The notes beneath the pieces were generated by a model. That model made no database searches and had not been told where the DNA came from. It saw only the letters and a program-made list of their open reading frames with translations. From Marthasterias glacialis (taxonomy: Eukaryota > Echinodermata > Asteroidea > Forcipulatida > Asteriidae), in assembly GCA_911728455.2 (NCBI GenBank), contig OU452228.1, forward strand, positions 20,347,689 to 20,411,688: a stretch of 64,000 bases of DNA. The letters run 5' to 3'. Positions within the stretch are counted from its first letter, which is position 1, and each line of letters opens with the position of its first letter. Both the position numbers and the translations under genes were made by a program. Below are positions 1-11,800 of this stretch, piece by piece.

Positions 1-3000
1 TAATAATAATAACAATAATTCAATTTTTTACGAGCAGCTTATTTCATTCCACCCGCTCTGTGTCTATACACAAGAACTCGTTAGCTCCAGCCGGCGCATC
101 ACCCCACATCACTGGTTAGTATTAAATACATTCTCTAAACGACATTGCCAGCTTTTGCAAAGTGGTGTTCCTGTACATTACAGTAGCCATAATTCAAGAC
201 GCCCGCCAGGGCTGAGGCTTCGCTATTGTAATTTCCACTCAGGTTGTTCTAATGACTGTTTACGCCATAACTATAGTGACCTTTAATTGCTGATGTTACA
301 AAACCATGATAATTTCTTTAGTTTGAGAGCTGTTATGGTTATGTGAAACATATTTTAGTGATGAACAGCCTGTGTAATCAAATACTTGCCCCTGTAAACA
401 GTGCACAAGGGTATCCGGAGTCATTGTGAATTTTGCAAGAAAGTCATAAATGAACCAATGAATTTGAGATGTTCGTTTCCTTTGTAACAAGAGTGATTTC
501 TGATCAATTTCTCGGTGTCGATATCCTCTGTTTCAATGTCTAGATTATTTCCATGTCAAAATCGCAAAACGTGCCTGCGTTCTTTTTATGCCCGGAGGAG
601 AAAAACAATGCTCTGAAAACTTAACTATTGCATACCGTTGCACTTTAAAAACATGACGAGGTAAAATGTACACGCGATCAATTTAATAACCTACACGGAC
701 TGCTCAGTCTCATAAAATATAACCCTCAACTACTAAAATGCTTTTTAATGCAGTGTTTACCTACAGCGAGATCGTAACAAAAAAAGTCATCTCTGCTGTA
801 ACATAAAGAAAGATGCATGACCTTGAGCTTCTATCAAAAGTTCGACTTTAATATGCCGTAATTGGAAACCATGTGACATCATCCGTGATGGGAAGAGGCA
901 CTCAACGTTAGGGCAACATCGAATAGAACTTAACTGTCTAAGAGTTTTCATGACTGACTTGGAATTTACAATTTGCCGATTTGATGTAATTAATGAGCAC
1001 ATAATATCTGACCCTCGCAAGGCAGGGCGTATCTTTGGAAACATATTAACTCATCGACGTTTCTACGCCATTCAATTAATTATAGAAATACAAAAGGCAT
1101 TGTACTATAGTACAACCAAATGCCACGTTGTTGACATTCACTGCTGATAACTTAGCGAACAAAGCACTAGAAGTCTTTGAATCCATTTGTCTGTCAATAT
1201 CACCGTTTATAAATAGTTTTAAAGATTTTATAGATCGGGGAGAGAACAAAATTTGTTTTTATTAAAGCATCTTCCACAATTTTTCATTACTTAATTAATA
1301 TATTGAGTATATTTGTTCGAAAAAACATCTGTTTTACGATTGAAATGTTTAAAGCAGAAATAAACAGATTGATATATCCAACAATCATGATTGGGAGCGT
1401 GACGCGTAAACAGCTGATAAACAAATCCAGAGATCGACAACAAAACCAAGTGTCATCTATAAAGACATTTATTTTATGAAGAAAATAAGAGTGAACCAAA
1501 ATAAAGGCAAAGAAGTTTTTTTGTTTTTTTTATTTCACAGAAGAATTATGATGTTTTAATTTCGTTTTCAAAACGATAGAGAATTACTTATGCTACGTTA
1601 CAACCCCTCTTTCAAATTCTACGCTGGATGAAACAGCGTAAATGTACCATTATGAATAGTCATTGGATCGGACATATAAATGTAATTAAATTTTTGGAAG
1701 ATGGGTTTTATTGTTTCAATGTTGGAATACTAAAAGTTATGAAAATATGACCGAGACTGCTCCTTTTCCTAGGTCTAGGCAATAGCAGGACACATAAACG
1801 TATGGGGACTCTGGTTAACGTGGGCAGAGGGGTTGGTTTGCCCAAAATTTTACACAGATGATAACACAAGTACCAGTTTCTAGTAAAAGGTCTTTTTATT
1901 TTTTATCTTCTTGCTTTGCCCGAATTTCCCCACTATTTTGTCCGAATTACTGGGGGGGGGGGGGCTACCTGCTACCCCCATGCCCACCGGCTCGTTCGCC
2001 TATGGCAATACCTAGATGAAGCCCCTCAGTGGGATTTGGTTAAGGCCAATGTAATACACGACACTATATTAATTTGAGTCGGGTGGCGAATGACAATAAT
2101 GCAGTACATCTATCAGCCTCTCTTGAATTTATTTCACAGCCACACAATCATCGGCGGTCCTCAGCCTCTAGTTTGGATGGAGAAGGCCCTCTTTGACGAG
2201 GAAGAGCCAGTCGTGTTTATCCCATACGCTTTTTTTTTTGTAACGCGGCCTTGGGATGAGCAGGGGATGCTGCTGCTTGCGATAGAGGAAAATTGCCGTG
2301 TGGAATGCATCCTGCGAACGCTTGCAGCGGGACACCGTGCTACTAAATGACATGGAGGATAAGCCTTAAGATTATCGCCACTCTAGGGGGACGGAATAAG
2401 ACTTACTGCTAGTATATCGAGACTCCTGCCCGTGCATAATTCCGACCCATTTACTGACATCTCTTCGTTTCTTCTACTGTGTTGTATACATGTCTTCAGG
2501 ACGATTGTTCACCCGTGTGTTTTCTTGGGGCTGTATGCGGATTGCACTACGACAGGTACATTAGATACCATAACAGTACGACTGTTTTTTGGCCATATAA
2601 TACTGGAGTCAAATTGCACGTGTATCGCACCTGTGTTTGGTAGCATTCAACATTGACTTGACATACTTGATATGGTATGCATGTATTGACATCAGTTTTA
2701 ACAATACCAGTCTTCGTGTCAGACGATGGGGAGCGTAATGATGCCGTGGTCTACGTGTAAAACCATTGCCCGCTAGCATTGTACTGTCTATATACCTGTA
2801 TGCCCCGTCAACGGCTCCACCGTCGTATAACTAACATAGAACAAGGCGTTGACTTGTCACTCTGGGAAAGCTTGCTCAATCGAGTAATCAGCCGGACTAA
2901 CTTGGACCTCGCTTAAAGTAAGCTTTACTTATACCGGTACCACATGGGAACAGTGGATGTCATGGCGTTATTTCAGCTCGATCCTGACTTCCGTCAAGCG

Positions 3001-3285
3001 TACTCTATGAGCTCTGAATGGATGTGACATGGCAACTCGTGACTCTTACAATTAAATTAAAGATATCGTTTAATCTTATCATCGCGTGGTGAACTAGGAG
3101 TGTATCCACACAACGCAAACAATTCCGTATCATATACCGGTATTGCACTCACGGAACCAGACTAGTTGATACTTTTCAACACCCTCCACGTTGATCTCTT
3201 CGCTTCTCTTTTAATCATTTTTAGAGAAGGGGAAAAAAAACCTCTTGACTCGAAAGAAAAAACTTATCAGATTCAAACTTGTAAA
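1..3285. other. 5' flank of the guanylate cyclase gene, no gene seen
   Basis: I see no convincing coding exon here. The window opens in a short TAA-type microsatellite (about 1-19). A run of 13 G lies at 1952-1964 and a 16-bp perfect palindrome (TTGTACTATAGTACAA) at 1100-1115. The segment should include the promoter and any 5' untranslated exon of the downstream cyclase gene, but no TATA box or initiator can be assigned with confidence. Reading frames of 60-86 codons occur on both strands without recognisable domains. Confidence 0.5.
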
Positions 3286-3492
3286 ATGTGTAGCTATATG
3301 ACAGGTAAGTCCTCACCGAAGACAAGTTCACCTGAGGATGAGGAACACCATGGGGTTAACCTCTCACCAAGTGAGGTGTCGTCAGCCTCATTTGTGTCTG
3401 TTGCTGGTGAGGCTGAGTCGGAAGAGCCATTAAGGAGGAGATTGGATCTGAGGAGTCTCAGTGAAGGAGTTGCAGCACTCGTCTTCCCATCG
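3286..3492 (+). CDS. GUCY1A: Soluble guanylate cyclase alpha subunit, first coding exon
   Basis: This exon encodes 69 residues, the N-terminus of a soluble guanylate cyclase alpha subunit. The ATG at 3286 has an A at -3, and I see no other in-frame ATG between it and the upstream stop near 3160. A second ATG follows at 3298. Residues 1-50 are acidic and Ser/Glu-rich, as in the poorly conserved N-termini of animal alpha subunits. Residues about 55-69 (LRSLSEGVAALVFPS) match the start of the H-NOX region of vertebrate alpha-1, which reads similarly up to an 'IFPE'-type motif. The donor is GTAGGT at 3493 (phase 0). GTAACG at 3497 (phase 1) is an alternative. A perfect consensus donor also lies inside the exon at 3305. 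The next exon is not securely identified, so the link to the downstream exons is inferred from homology and order. Confidence 0.82.
3302..3310 (+). promoter_or_regulatory. Perfect consensus 5' splice site inside coding exon 1
   Basis: The sequence CAG|GTAAGT sits seven codons after the start codon. It is a full match to the U1-complementary donor consensus and better than the donor needed at the exon end (TCG|GTAGGT). Using it would end the exon in phase 1 and drop 188 bases of coding sequence. Whether it is used cannot be told from sequence. Confidence 0.5.
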
Positions 3493-3844
3493 GTAGGTAA
3501 CGATCTTGGTTAATTTTAAATGGAAATACGTTAACGGGAGAGAAAAAAAAAACACCCCCATGTCAACACAAATGGGGTACCGGTTTATATAATCTAAGTG
3601 TGGGGGGTCATGGACCGAGTGAATCTGTGTTTTCACATTATCAATTATCGCTGTTACCGATTATTACTCTTTCCCTGTGGATATCACTCGTACAATTATA
3701 TCCCCTCTGTTGTTTAGAATATCTCAAGTCAGGTGACACACGTCCTTTGATGTAATCCATACATCGTGTACAGATCACAGCATGGTACCTCTTCAATCCG
3801 AATCATATTGAGGCGTTCCAAGAATGAGGAACGATGGCCTCTTG

Positions 3845-4445
3845 GAGGTCATACGTGTACCCCAATATGACCTCATATAATAGGTCATATGTGCACCCAC
3901 TGTGACCTCATGTCACAGGTCATATGTGCAATTGTGCACCCAACTATGACTTCTTCATATTATACCGGTAGGTCATATGTGTACCCCACTATGACCTCTT
4001 CATATAATGTGTACCCCACTATGACCTCATCATATCAGTGTGTACACCACTTTGACCTCATCATATCATGTGTACCCCACAATGACCCCGTCATATCATG
4101 TGTACCCCACTATGACTTCTCCCTATACCGGTAGGTCATGTGTGTACATCACTATGACCTCTTCATATAGGGTGTACCCCACTATGACCTCCTCAAATCA
4201 TAGCGTTAGGTCATGTGTGTACCTCACTATGACCTCTTCATGTAATGTGTACCCCACTATGACCTCTTCATATCATAGCGGTAGGTCATGTGTGTACCTC
4301 ACTATGACCTCTTCATATAATGTGTACCCCACTATGACCTCCTCATATTATGTGTACCCCACTGTGACCTCATCATATCATTGTGTACCCCAGTATGACC
4401 TCTTCATATAATGTGTACCCTCATCAAGGACTCATCATATCATGA
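3845..4445. repeat. Minisatellite of about 28-40 bp units rich in AGGTCA/TGACCT
   Basis: About 16 degenerate units of the form CACTATGACCTC followed by TTCATATAATGTGTACCC fill this stretch. Several units also carry AGGTCATATGTGTACC, some preceded by ACCGGT. The open frames here are a by-product of the repeat, not genes. The array begins about 350 bp after the exon 1 donor, in the first intron. AGGTCA is the half-site bound by many nuclear receptors, so the array is a dense cluster of half-sites on both strands. Function is not shown. Confidence 0.9.
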
Positions 4446-6490
4446 GGTTCATTTTCTTGTCTAGTCTGGTCTGTCCATTTCAGGTCATCCGTACTATACC
4501 ACGTGTCAATCTTGGCCTTTAGTCAAATATCTCCCTTTCCATGTTGTGTTTATTATTACTTTTATAAAATAATTTTTTAAAAAATGCCATAATATTAACA
4601 TTTAAAACGTACCAGTTCTCTAGCATAGACAAAAGGTCATTGTTCATCTTCCGTAACTCCAAGGTCATGCTCCTCGTGGTCATCCGGTCTTTCCGGACTC
4701 TTCAATTCAATATAATGACCATACAGCGTAGAATTAAGATTGTGCTGAAAATTACACTGGTGCCCAAGGGCAGGCACAGCATGTTTGGTCCGCTGTTAAT
4801 TATGTCATATTTTCGGCATCACAATTGCCGGTAAAGCACGTAGCTCATCGGGTGAACGGGCATTAAGAGAAGAAGAAGAAGAAAAAAAAGGTTGTTCCTT
4901 GGTTTGGTTTGTGCATTAATGTTGTGTGTTAGAAGGCTCCTGGGTTTGATGACAGTGAAAGAGGAGGTCGTGGTAGAATGTCAGGCGAGTCAGATGGCTG
5001 ATATTACGATTAGGTTCACTACACAGGCCGACGTAAAGCTAAGACCTTGTTTGCCATCAAAGCCTATCGCGTGGCCACCAGAATGATTATTAAAATGTCA
5101 TTCGTTGGCTGTCACAGCGCGGTGCGCGCTCTTTGTCAGCATTACTGTAAATGGACGCACGTCAAATCACCACGTACGTGTCACAATGCACTTTGGACGG
5201 AAATCTCACCAGAATAACGCATTTTAAGGTCCGCTCCCGACTTGCTTAATTCGTTATGGAATTGCACTTAACAGACATGTGGTATCATTTTACAACAGCT
5301 AAAATACAAATGGGGAAAGATGTAACGGGAATGAGCGTGAATTCGTAATGAGTTGGCCCGGCAGACGGTGTGGCTATTTACCTTATAAAGCCACGAAGCC
5401 TAGTTTTGTGGTATGGCGGACCTTAACTCAGCTAATTCTCAGCGTATTCCGAGTATTCGGCCCCTCACCATCACGTAAAAAAGGCGGGAATTCACCGCAC
5501 GGCGGGAAAAAAGCGAAAAGCAGACAGGACGCCTTGAGGAAATGGCTACATAGAGTGTGACTATCCTATCGGGTTACCAGTGATGCGGGTTACAACGTGT
5601 TTGACCTGTAATCACCACCCTTTCATTAATCTCGGGGAAATCACACCGGCTCAAGTCGGCTTGTTTACCCTCAACTTTCACTTTCTTCTTTCCTGCTCCT
5701 CGGCAAAATAGAGGAGAAGTCTTTCCGTGTTTACCCCGAGACGCAAATTCCTGTATCTCTCTTTCCTACAGCATGCATATCGATGCCTCTTGCATATTTA
5801 CTTATAGTCGTGAAATGCCAGACGGTCAGGCTCTCAGACCTATCTCTCAACATTGGGCCGACTGGAGAGACCCGATTACGGGACTTAAATTTTGGAACTT
5901 GCTTGTCAAATACTTGAATGCATTATAACGGTCTTCCTTGGAACAAAACTTCGCCAATTATACCGCAAAATTGGCACTTCGCTCATACTTTAACGGCTAA
6001 TTTTTTTTGTTTAAATAAATTCTCGCTTTCAATAGACGATCTTGTCGATTGTGCACTCTTGTTTTTAAGAGCGGTCTTAAAAACCGCCATGTATAGCGCG
6101 CCTCACTGAAGATGCGACGGTTGCAAATGTTGTATTATACACTATTGATATGACAATGTTTACTGATGAGATGTGGAATAAAATGAGTGAAAGTAGGTCA
6201 AGTGCAAAGTAAGCATAACTAATGTGAGTTAGAACTGTTGGTCCGTCCTCCCCCAGCGGTAAATAGGTCAATGGCGGGGCTGTATGCAGTAATTCTTAAC
6301 ACGAGCTTTACAGCACATCAATAAGTACGCAATAATGAATGCAATACACAAACATGGCGTTAAAGGGTACTGTATTACGTTTAACCGTTGGCAAAATTCA
6401 CCTAAAGGAAAGTGTTGTGTTGGAATTAGTTTAAACTTTGAAACAAGTTATATCACCATTCAATGACAAGAAGAGGACATTTAACTTGAT
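4446..6490. other. Intron, no gene or clear element
   Basis: Unique-looking intronic DNA. Two GGCGGGAA motifs, similar to E2F-type sites, lie close together at about 5483-5511. The open frames of 60-70 codons have no recognisable domain and no supporting splice pattern. Confidence 0.4.
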
Positions 6491-6492
6491 TA

Positions 6493-6851
6493 AAGCCCCA
6501 GCTCAACATTGGTAAAATTACTGTAAATGCTTCAACTCTTTGCACAAATCAAGATATTTGTAATAAAACCAACCTGCGGAAATGTCAGCTCATTTCGTTG
6601 TTTCATTTCCGAGAAAACGGTAAAAATGCATTCAGCATTTTTGTACGCATTCCTAAAGGCAGAGTTTTCGTCTCACTGAGACGAAAACTAATTTGGAATC
6701 TTACTTCATTTATTATTTAAAAACGATAACACTTCAGGCAGAAATATTTCCAGGAAAGTTTTCTACCATCATTATCTTTATACCATGAAAGGCATATGTA
6801 AATCTGTGAACATTTATGTTTTTCTTTCTTACCAATGTTGAGCTGGGGCTT
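6493..6851. mobile_element. MITE-like element with 23-bp perfect terminal inverted repeats
   Basis: The left arm 6493-6515 begins AAGCCCCAGCTCAACATTGG and the right arm 6829-6851 is its exact reverse complement over 23 bp. The enclosed 313 bp has no open frame of note but contains a further palindrome, GTCTCACTGAGAC, near 6670-6682. A size of about 360 bp, inverted ends and no coding capacity fit a non-autonomous DNA transposon. The family is not identified. Confidence 0.75.
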
Positions 6852-6965
6852 CAACGGATGTGCACAACATGAGCAAGGTTGAACAAATATAAACATTCAC
6901 AGATTTGCGCATAACTTACATGGTACAAAGATGGTCATGGTGGGAAAACTTCCCTTGAAATAGTT
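6745..6965. repeat. Imperfect inverted copies straddling the MITE right end
   Basis: Sequence at about 6745-6822 (AAAGTTTTCTACCATCAT, then CTGTGAACATTTATG) reappears as its imperfect reverse complement at about 6882-6965 (AAACATTCACAG, then ATGGTGGGAAAAC). This suggests a second, partial element of the same family inserted head to head with the first. Confidence 0.6.
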
Positions 6966-7699
6966 TTATCTGAAAATGCTATTAGTTTTGATCTCGCGAG
7001 ACTGAAACTCTATGAACAGTGAAAACATGATAGTTCCCCCCACTATTTCCTGGTGACTCCGATGACTTATTGAGCTTAAAACTTTCACACGTTATTTCAT
7101 GTATATGTTGGGCCACATAAAGTGTAGATACGGGGTCTTTGACAATTATCAATCTTGTCTTAACAGGTGCATTCATACTTCCTCGTCTAATGAATTAAAA
7201 CAAATAATGAAACAAAAATTACTCAAAGTATCAAACTGATATTTTTCAAACTCTCTGTCTATTTTTCATCCTAAACTAAAACTAATCAATAAATTATCAG
7301 TGTGTTTGTAATTATATTTAGATTCTTAAGTTGGAGCTTACATACAAATCTTTCCTCCTCTGTGTATAGGAATGTTCGATGGGGCATTGACTCTCCACAT
7401 ATGGAACATTTCCGTCAAAACAAAATTGTAGCTAAAAGCTTTCTTGGACCTTTGATTGATTTATTTTTTTTAATTTTTACGTTAGTTTTGAGGACTTTTA
7501 GCGTTTAAGTGCTTGTAAATGATGTGGTCATATTGGCTAGTCAGATTTATCATGTGAATCCATATTAATTAACTGCTTCAGACTTGAGTATATACGTGCC
7601 CTGCCCTTTACAGTCTGTAAACCCAAATTCAAATCCCGCCTCAAACCAGAGCCTTGCATGTGGATTGGGTTTTCAGTCCTCTACCTGATTGCGTGGGTT

Positions 7700-7718
7700 C
7701 CCCCCCCCCCCCCCCCCC
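7700..7718. repeat. Poly(C) tract, 19 bases
   Basis: An uninterrupted run of 19 C follows GTGGGTT. It is a simple repeat, and its length is likely unreliable in assembly. Confidence 0.9.
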
Positions 7719-8189
7719 ACTGGGGTTTTACTCCCACATCTTAAACTGACTTCTCGTTTCCTATTCATCCTGTTATTGGCGCTAATTGTGCTGCTGGATG
7801 AGTAATAAAATATAAAAAAAAAATGATTTATATATATATATAAAAAATATAAAAAATCGAAACTACAACGTAAAATTGTCCACCTTCTGCAATTTCACAA
7901 ACTTCCCTTAAAAACCTTCGTTTTCGTCAGAATATAACGTTGGCCTTTTATTGTCCATTGTTGTAATTTTATGACAAAGGCATTGTTCTTTACGAAGTTT
8001 CTTTGTTTAAGAATCACTCAAGTAATGTTTTAAATCATGGGATGCTTGACCCGAGTTGTAAAACCTCCTCGTTTCCATCACTGAACGCCCCCATCGACAT
8101 CATGCTACGAAGTCCAATAATGTTCTGACTGGACAACATGTCCGATTCAGACAAGATACAAAAGTCAAGCAATAAACCAAAAATGGAAA

Positions 8190-8310
8190 CTGACTGGGTA
8201 AATTTTTCAATTAAATTTTGGGGTGAACAACGAAAATTGACTGGAGTGGGATTTGAACCTGCGACCAGCGGTTTAACGTAGCAACGCTCTACCAACTGAG
8301 CTGTCCAGCC
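8190..8310 (-). mobile_element. tRNA-derived SINE (minus strand)
   Basis: Read on the minus strand, 8310 to about 8235 looks like a tRNA: an acceptor stem GGCTGGA paired with TCCAGTC, a D-arm/A-box CAGCTCAGTTGGTAGAGC and a B-box GGTTCAAATCC. The anticodon arm does not fold well. The downstream tail, CAATTTTCGTTGTTCACCCC, matches the tail of the plus-strand copy at 8760-8850. This makes it a SINE head rather than a working tRNA gene. Confidence 0.7.
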
Positions 8311-8759
8311 CTATGTTGCCCGTCTCCCTATTTTATCGGTATATTGTGGTTTATGGCTTGATGTTTGAAATAAAAAGTCGCATCACCCATCAGGTTGATC
8401 CCCGTGCTAGATATGTGGCAGGGTGTACCCCCACTCCTATTGTGTCTTCATTGTGTTCTGGAAATCTCTAGAATTCTTTTGAAGATTTTAGGGGGTGCTT
8501 CAGTACAAGAGGGAAAGAGTGTGCTAGAGAATGGGAACATTTGGTGGTGGGGGCGGGGGCTCCCTCTGCTACATATCGGGCATGGTATACCCGAGCTGCC
8601 GCTTCCCAGGCTGTATCCATACAGCTATAGTTTAGCTCTATGGTGTGTATCGTAAACTTGGGTGTGATCCCAGGCTACACGGCAGTTAGCCAGTTGAATG
8701 GATTCTGACTGGCACCCCCAAACGAAGATATTGACTGACAGGGAGATCGCCAACTGAGA

Positions 8760-8850
8760 ACTGATGGCTGGATAGCTCAGTTCTAAGCCGATGGTTGCAG
8801 GTTCAAACCCCGCTCCAGTCGATTTTCTCTGTTCAACCCCAAGATACAAA
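8760..8850 (+). mobile_element. tRNA-derived SINE, same family, with internal deletion
   Basis: The head reads GGCTGGATAGCTCAGTTC and then jumps to GATGGTTGCAGGTTCAAACC, so about 20 bases between the D-arm and the anticodon arm are missing relative to the 8190-8310 copy. The shared tail CTCCAGTCGATTTTCTCTG follows, then CCCCAAG and a short A-run. The orientation is opposite to the other copy, with about 450 bp between them. Confidence 0.7.
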
Positions 8851-11800
8851 AAAAGTGTTACAACACGCAGTTAACACCAACCAATAGTCGCAGCGAAACA
8901 TGTCGCTTGCAACTAATCAAATCATCAATCAATCACAATTGCTCAATGCAATAATGCAACTGCCAAAAAGACACGTGCTTTTAAAATTAACGGAAATGAT
9001 ATTGGCAATTGGAGCAAATACACAGCTTCTAAAACGTAATGAGAAAACCATACGGTTTGAAGTCACGGTAATCTTTGCCAAATAATAGTCGACGACTTCG
9101 TGATGGTCTTGTTATGAATTAAGTGTGTGTTGAGTACTTGCCCAATAAAAAACCAGTATGTGAAAATTAGATGGACATGGCTTGGTACGCGGACACAGTT
9201 ACAACAATCACGATGGTTTCCTCTCCGTGTATAAAGTGTAAGAAAAGAAAAGAACAAACCAAACGCCGTGACAGAGAATAAACTTCAGCATTATTTGTGA
9301 GTGTTTGTGTTAAATGAATTTTGGAGAAAAAAAAGTTGACAAGGAAAAATCTTTCAAATCATCAGTCCAGAGAAGAAGAAAAAATGCCGAATCAGTGTTT
9401 TTTTTTGTTTGGTTCCTCACGTTTTTTTTTGATTTTTTTTTTAGAGAAAAACAATCCGAATGTATAGTTGTTTTGTTTAACAAGAAGAAACAATAATATC
9501 TTCGGAGCACTAATTCACGGAGAAAATAAAGATTTCTTATTTCTGTATATTTGGTTTAAAACGTATATTTTTCTTTGATGGAAAGTTAGATGTTTAGCTG
9601 TTACCAACACCTTACTACTACTCATGTGTACGTTGATGTCAGTCTTTATAGTTTCTACCGCGTGTTATAACGGTGGAGTAGCATCGGTTGGAGTGGGGCA
9701 CAGAGCTTCTTATCTGTACCCAAGCGGCCCAAGCACGCTCGCTACCAGCAAAATTCAAACTTCTTCCCCCAGGGCACAACAGCTAACCACTATAGAAGCC
9801 CTCCGGGCCATCTTCAACTTTTGTGGAAGATGAGGATCCCGATAAATGATGAAGATGCTCATGATACCGCGGTGTGTGTGTGTACTAGGACCCCATCTGT
9901 GAAGCCAAAGAATAATGGATGGGGCTTTTTTTTTTAACGGGTTAAGACATCGGGCGTGGGATGGAATTTAGTTGAGGATTTTGTTGGCTGGCGGGAATGC
10001 TGTGAGCTGTAGTCCTCGTACAATGTGAAGTGCTCTGGAGGATGAATCTCCAGAGAGAAAACGAGAAGGGGAGAGGGAAGCTCAATTTAACGAGCTCTGA
10101 GGTAGTTAATTCTGAATCTATCAAGAGGAACTGAAAATCTGTAAAACCGTACACTCTTCAAGATCACATTTATCAAACTAGATTATTGATATATTATGAT
10201 ATTCAGTCAGTATAGATTCAAATATGGCTTATCTGGTCATTGTTAGCCTTCATTCGTGCTTCTCTTTTTTGTAATACATGTTGGGGGGAAAGAACTATCA
10301 AAACAAATATTTTCAACATTTTAGTTGCTACTTTTTAAAAAAACTAAACGCCAATACAATTAAATTTATATAAATTCTGGTATGTTTAAATTCTTCCCAA
10401 TAGTTGTTGATCCAGAATCTCTTATTTTGAAGCACTTTATCGTGGAGGTTTCTTTTAATCGCGTAAGGCATGCCGGTAGAAAGAAAATCTTATTTGGCCC
10501 CAAATCGGTTTCGGTATCTTCAGAGACCCAGGATTACGGTCTGTGATGAAAATCTTCACAGAGCCGAGCTAACGTTTTACGGTAAACGAAAAGTGATTGG
10601 ACACTCAATGTAAATACATGACGTCAGGGTGAAGGTAAGCCAATTATAGCACGGCTTTGATTTCTCCCGAGAAAAGGCCAATCGATGGGATAGAAATAGC
10701 AGAATAATTCCTGCAGGTTTGGGTAAATCTTTTTTTTTCATCTGACAAAAGGTCTTTGACCGCTAACAGAGAGAGAAAGAGAGAGAGAGTGAGGGTTGTA
10801 TACATAAACCCTCAGCCGTCGAGTCAGAAAGAAGAAGCTCGCCAAGTTTTGTAGTTCATAACCTCACGCGATATACACCAAGATCTAATAATATTAAAAG
10901 ATAAACGCTCAAATTGGGTCACCGAAATGCCCTGCTGCAGAATCGAACAATGATTTGAACTCATGCCGTAGGCAAGTGGTTTGGTACATTACGACGACCT
11001 GTATAAGCAGTTTGCGAGTCCGTCCAATCAGAAGATTGTTGTCTTTGCCGGGCTTTCTCTTGCGGAAGTGGAAATATTCAAGACATTGATATCTCTGGAA
11101 TCAGTCTATACGAGAGTCTTAAAGTGGTAGTTGAGGGTACGTAGGGAAATGGAGACAGTCAAGTTTCGCTCTCTGTCCAGTAGATATATGTATCAATTAT
11201 TCCGCTGTTTATATACAGATATCACATAGTACCAGGCTGTTGAAGTATGTATGAATGAACTACTAGGTTAATAATGTGCATCAATCCGGGCTTCAGATCT
11301 TCAAGTTTCAATCACAATAGTCAGTAGAGTGTTTTTGTAGTTTCATGCAAACTTACGATAACAAACGCTGGTTCACTATATTTCGTGAAAGTTGGACATG
11401 TTCCCTTCCCATTCCGGTCTGGTCATAAGTGGGTAATAAAGACTTTATGATGGGTCTGTTATTTCAAAGATGAATAGAATTACCACAGTATGGAGAACAG
11501 ATGCTACTAATATATTGGCTGTGGGGTGGGATGGCGTTGTCAATTTATGTTCCTTTGGTTAATCTAACACATAGATTCTGAAACAGGGACGGGGTGACAT
11601 GTGGCAGTCAGAGGGGGGGGGGGGGTGATCAGTTGACAGCCCACCACGGTACACAGTCATTGACCCGGTGAGTCTCTGAAACGCACATATTCAATCTCTT
11701 GAACAAGACAAACTTTAGTCATGGTTGACGAGATGACGTCATCACTCGGCTCTCACACCCAAGTAACACCAACACAACCTGTTTAACTCAACCCACAGGA

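Noticed and set aside
3889..4411. Two overlapping open frames with repeating YxVYPTMTSSY-like peptides
   Set aside because: They are translations of the minisatellite in two registers. The unit lengths vary and there is no start or splice context.
8235..8310. Functional tRNA gene
   Set aside because: The acceptor, D and T arms look good, but the anticodon arm does not fold and a related tail is shared with a second copy, so it is a SINE head.
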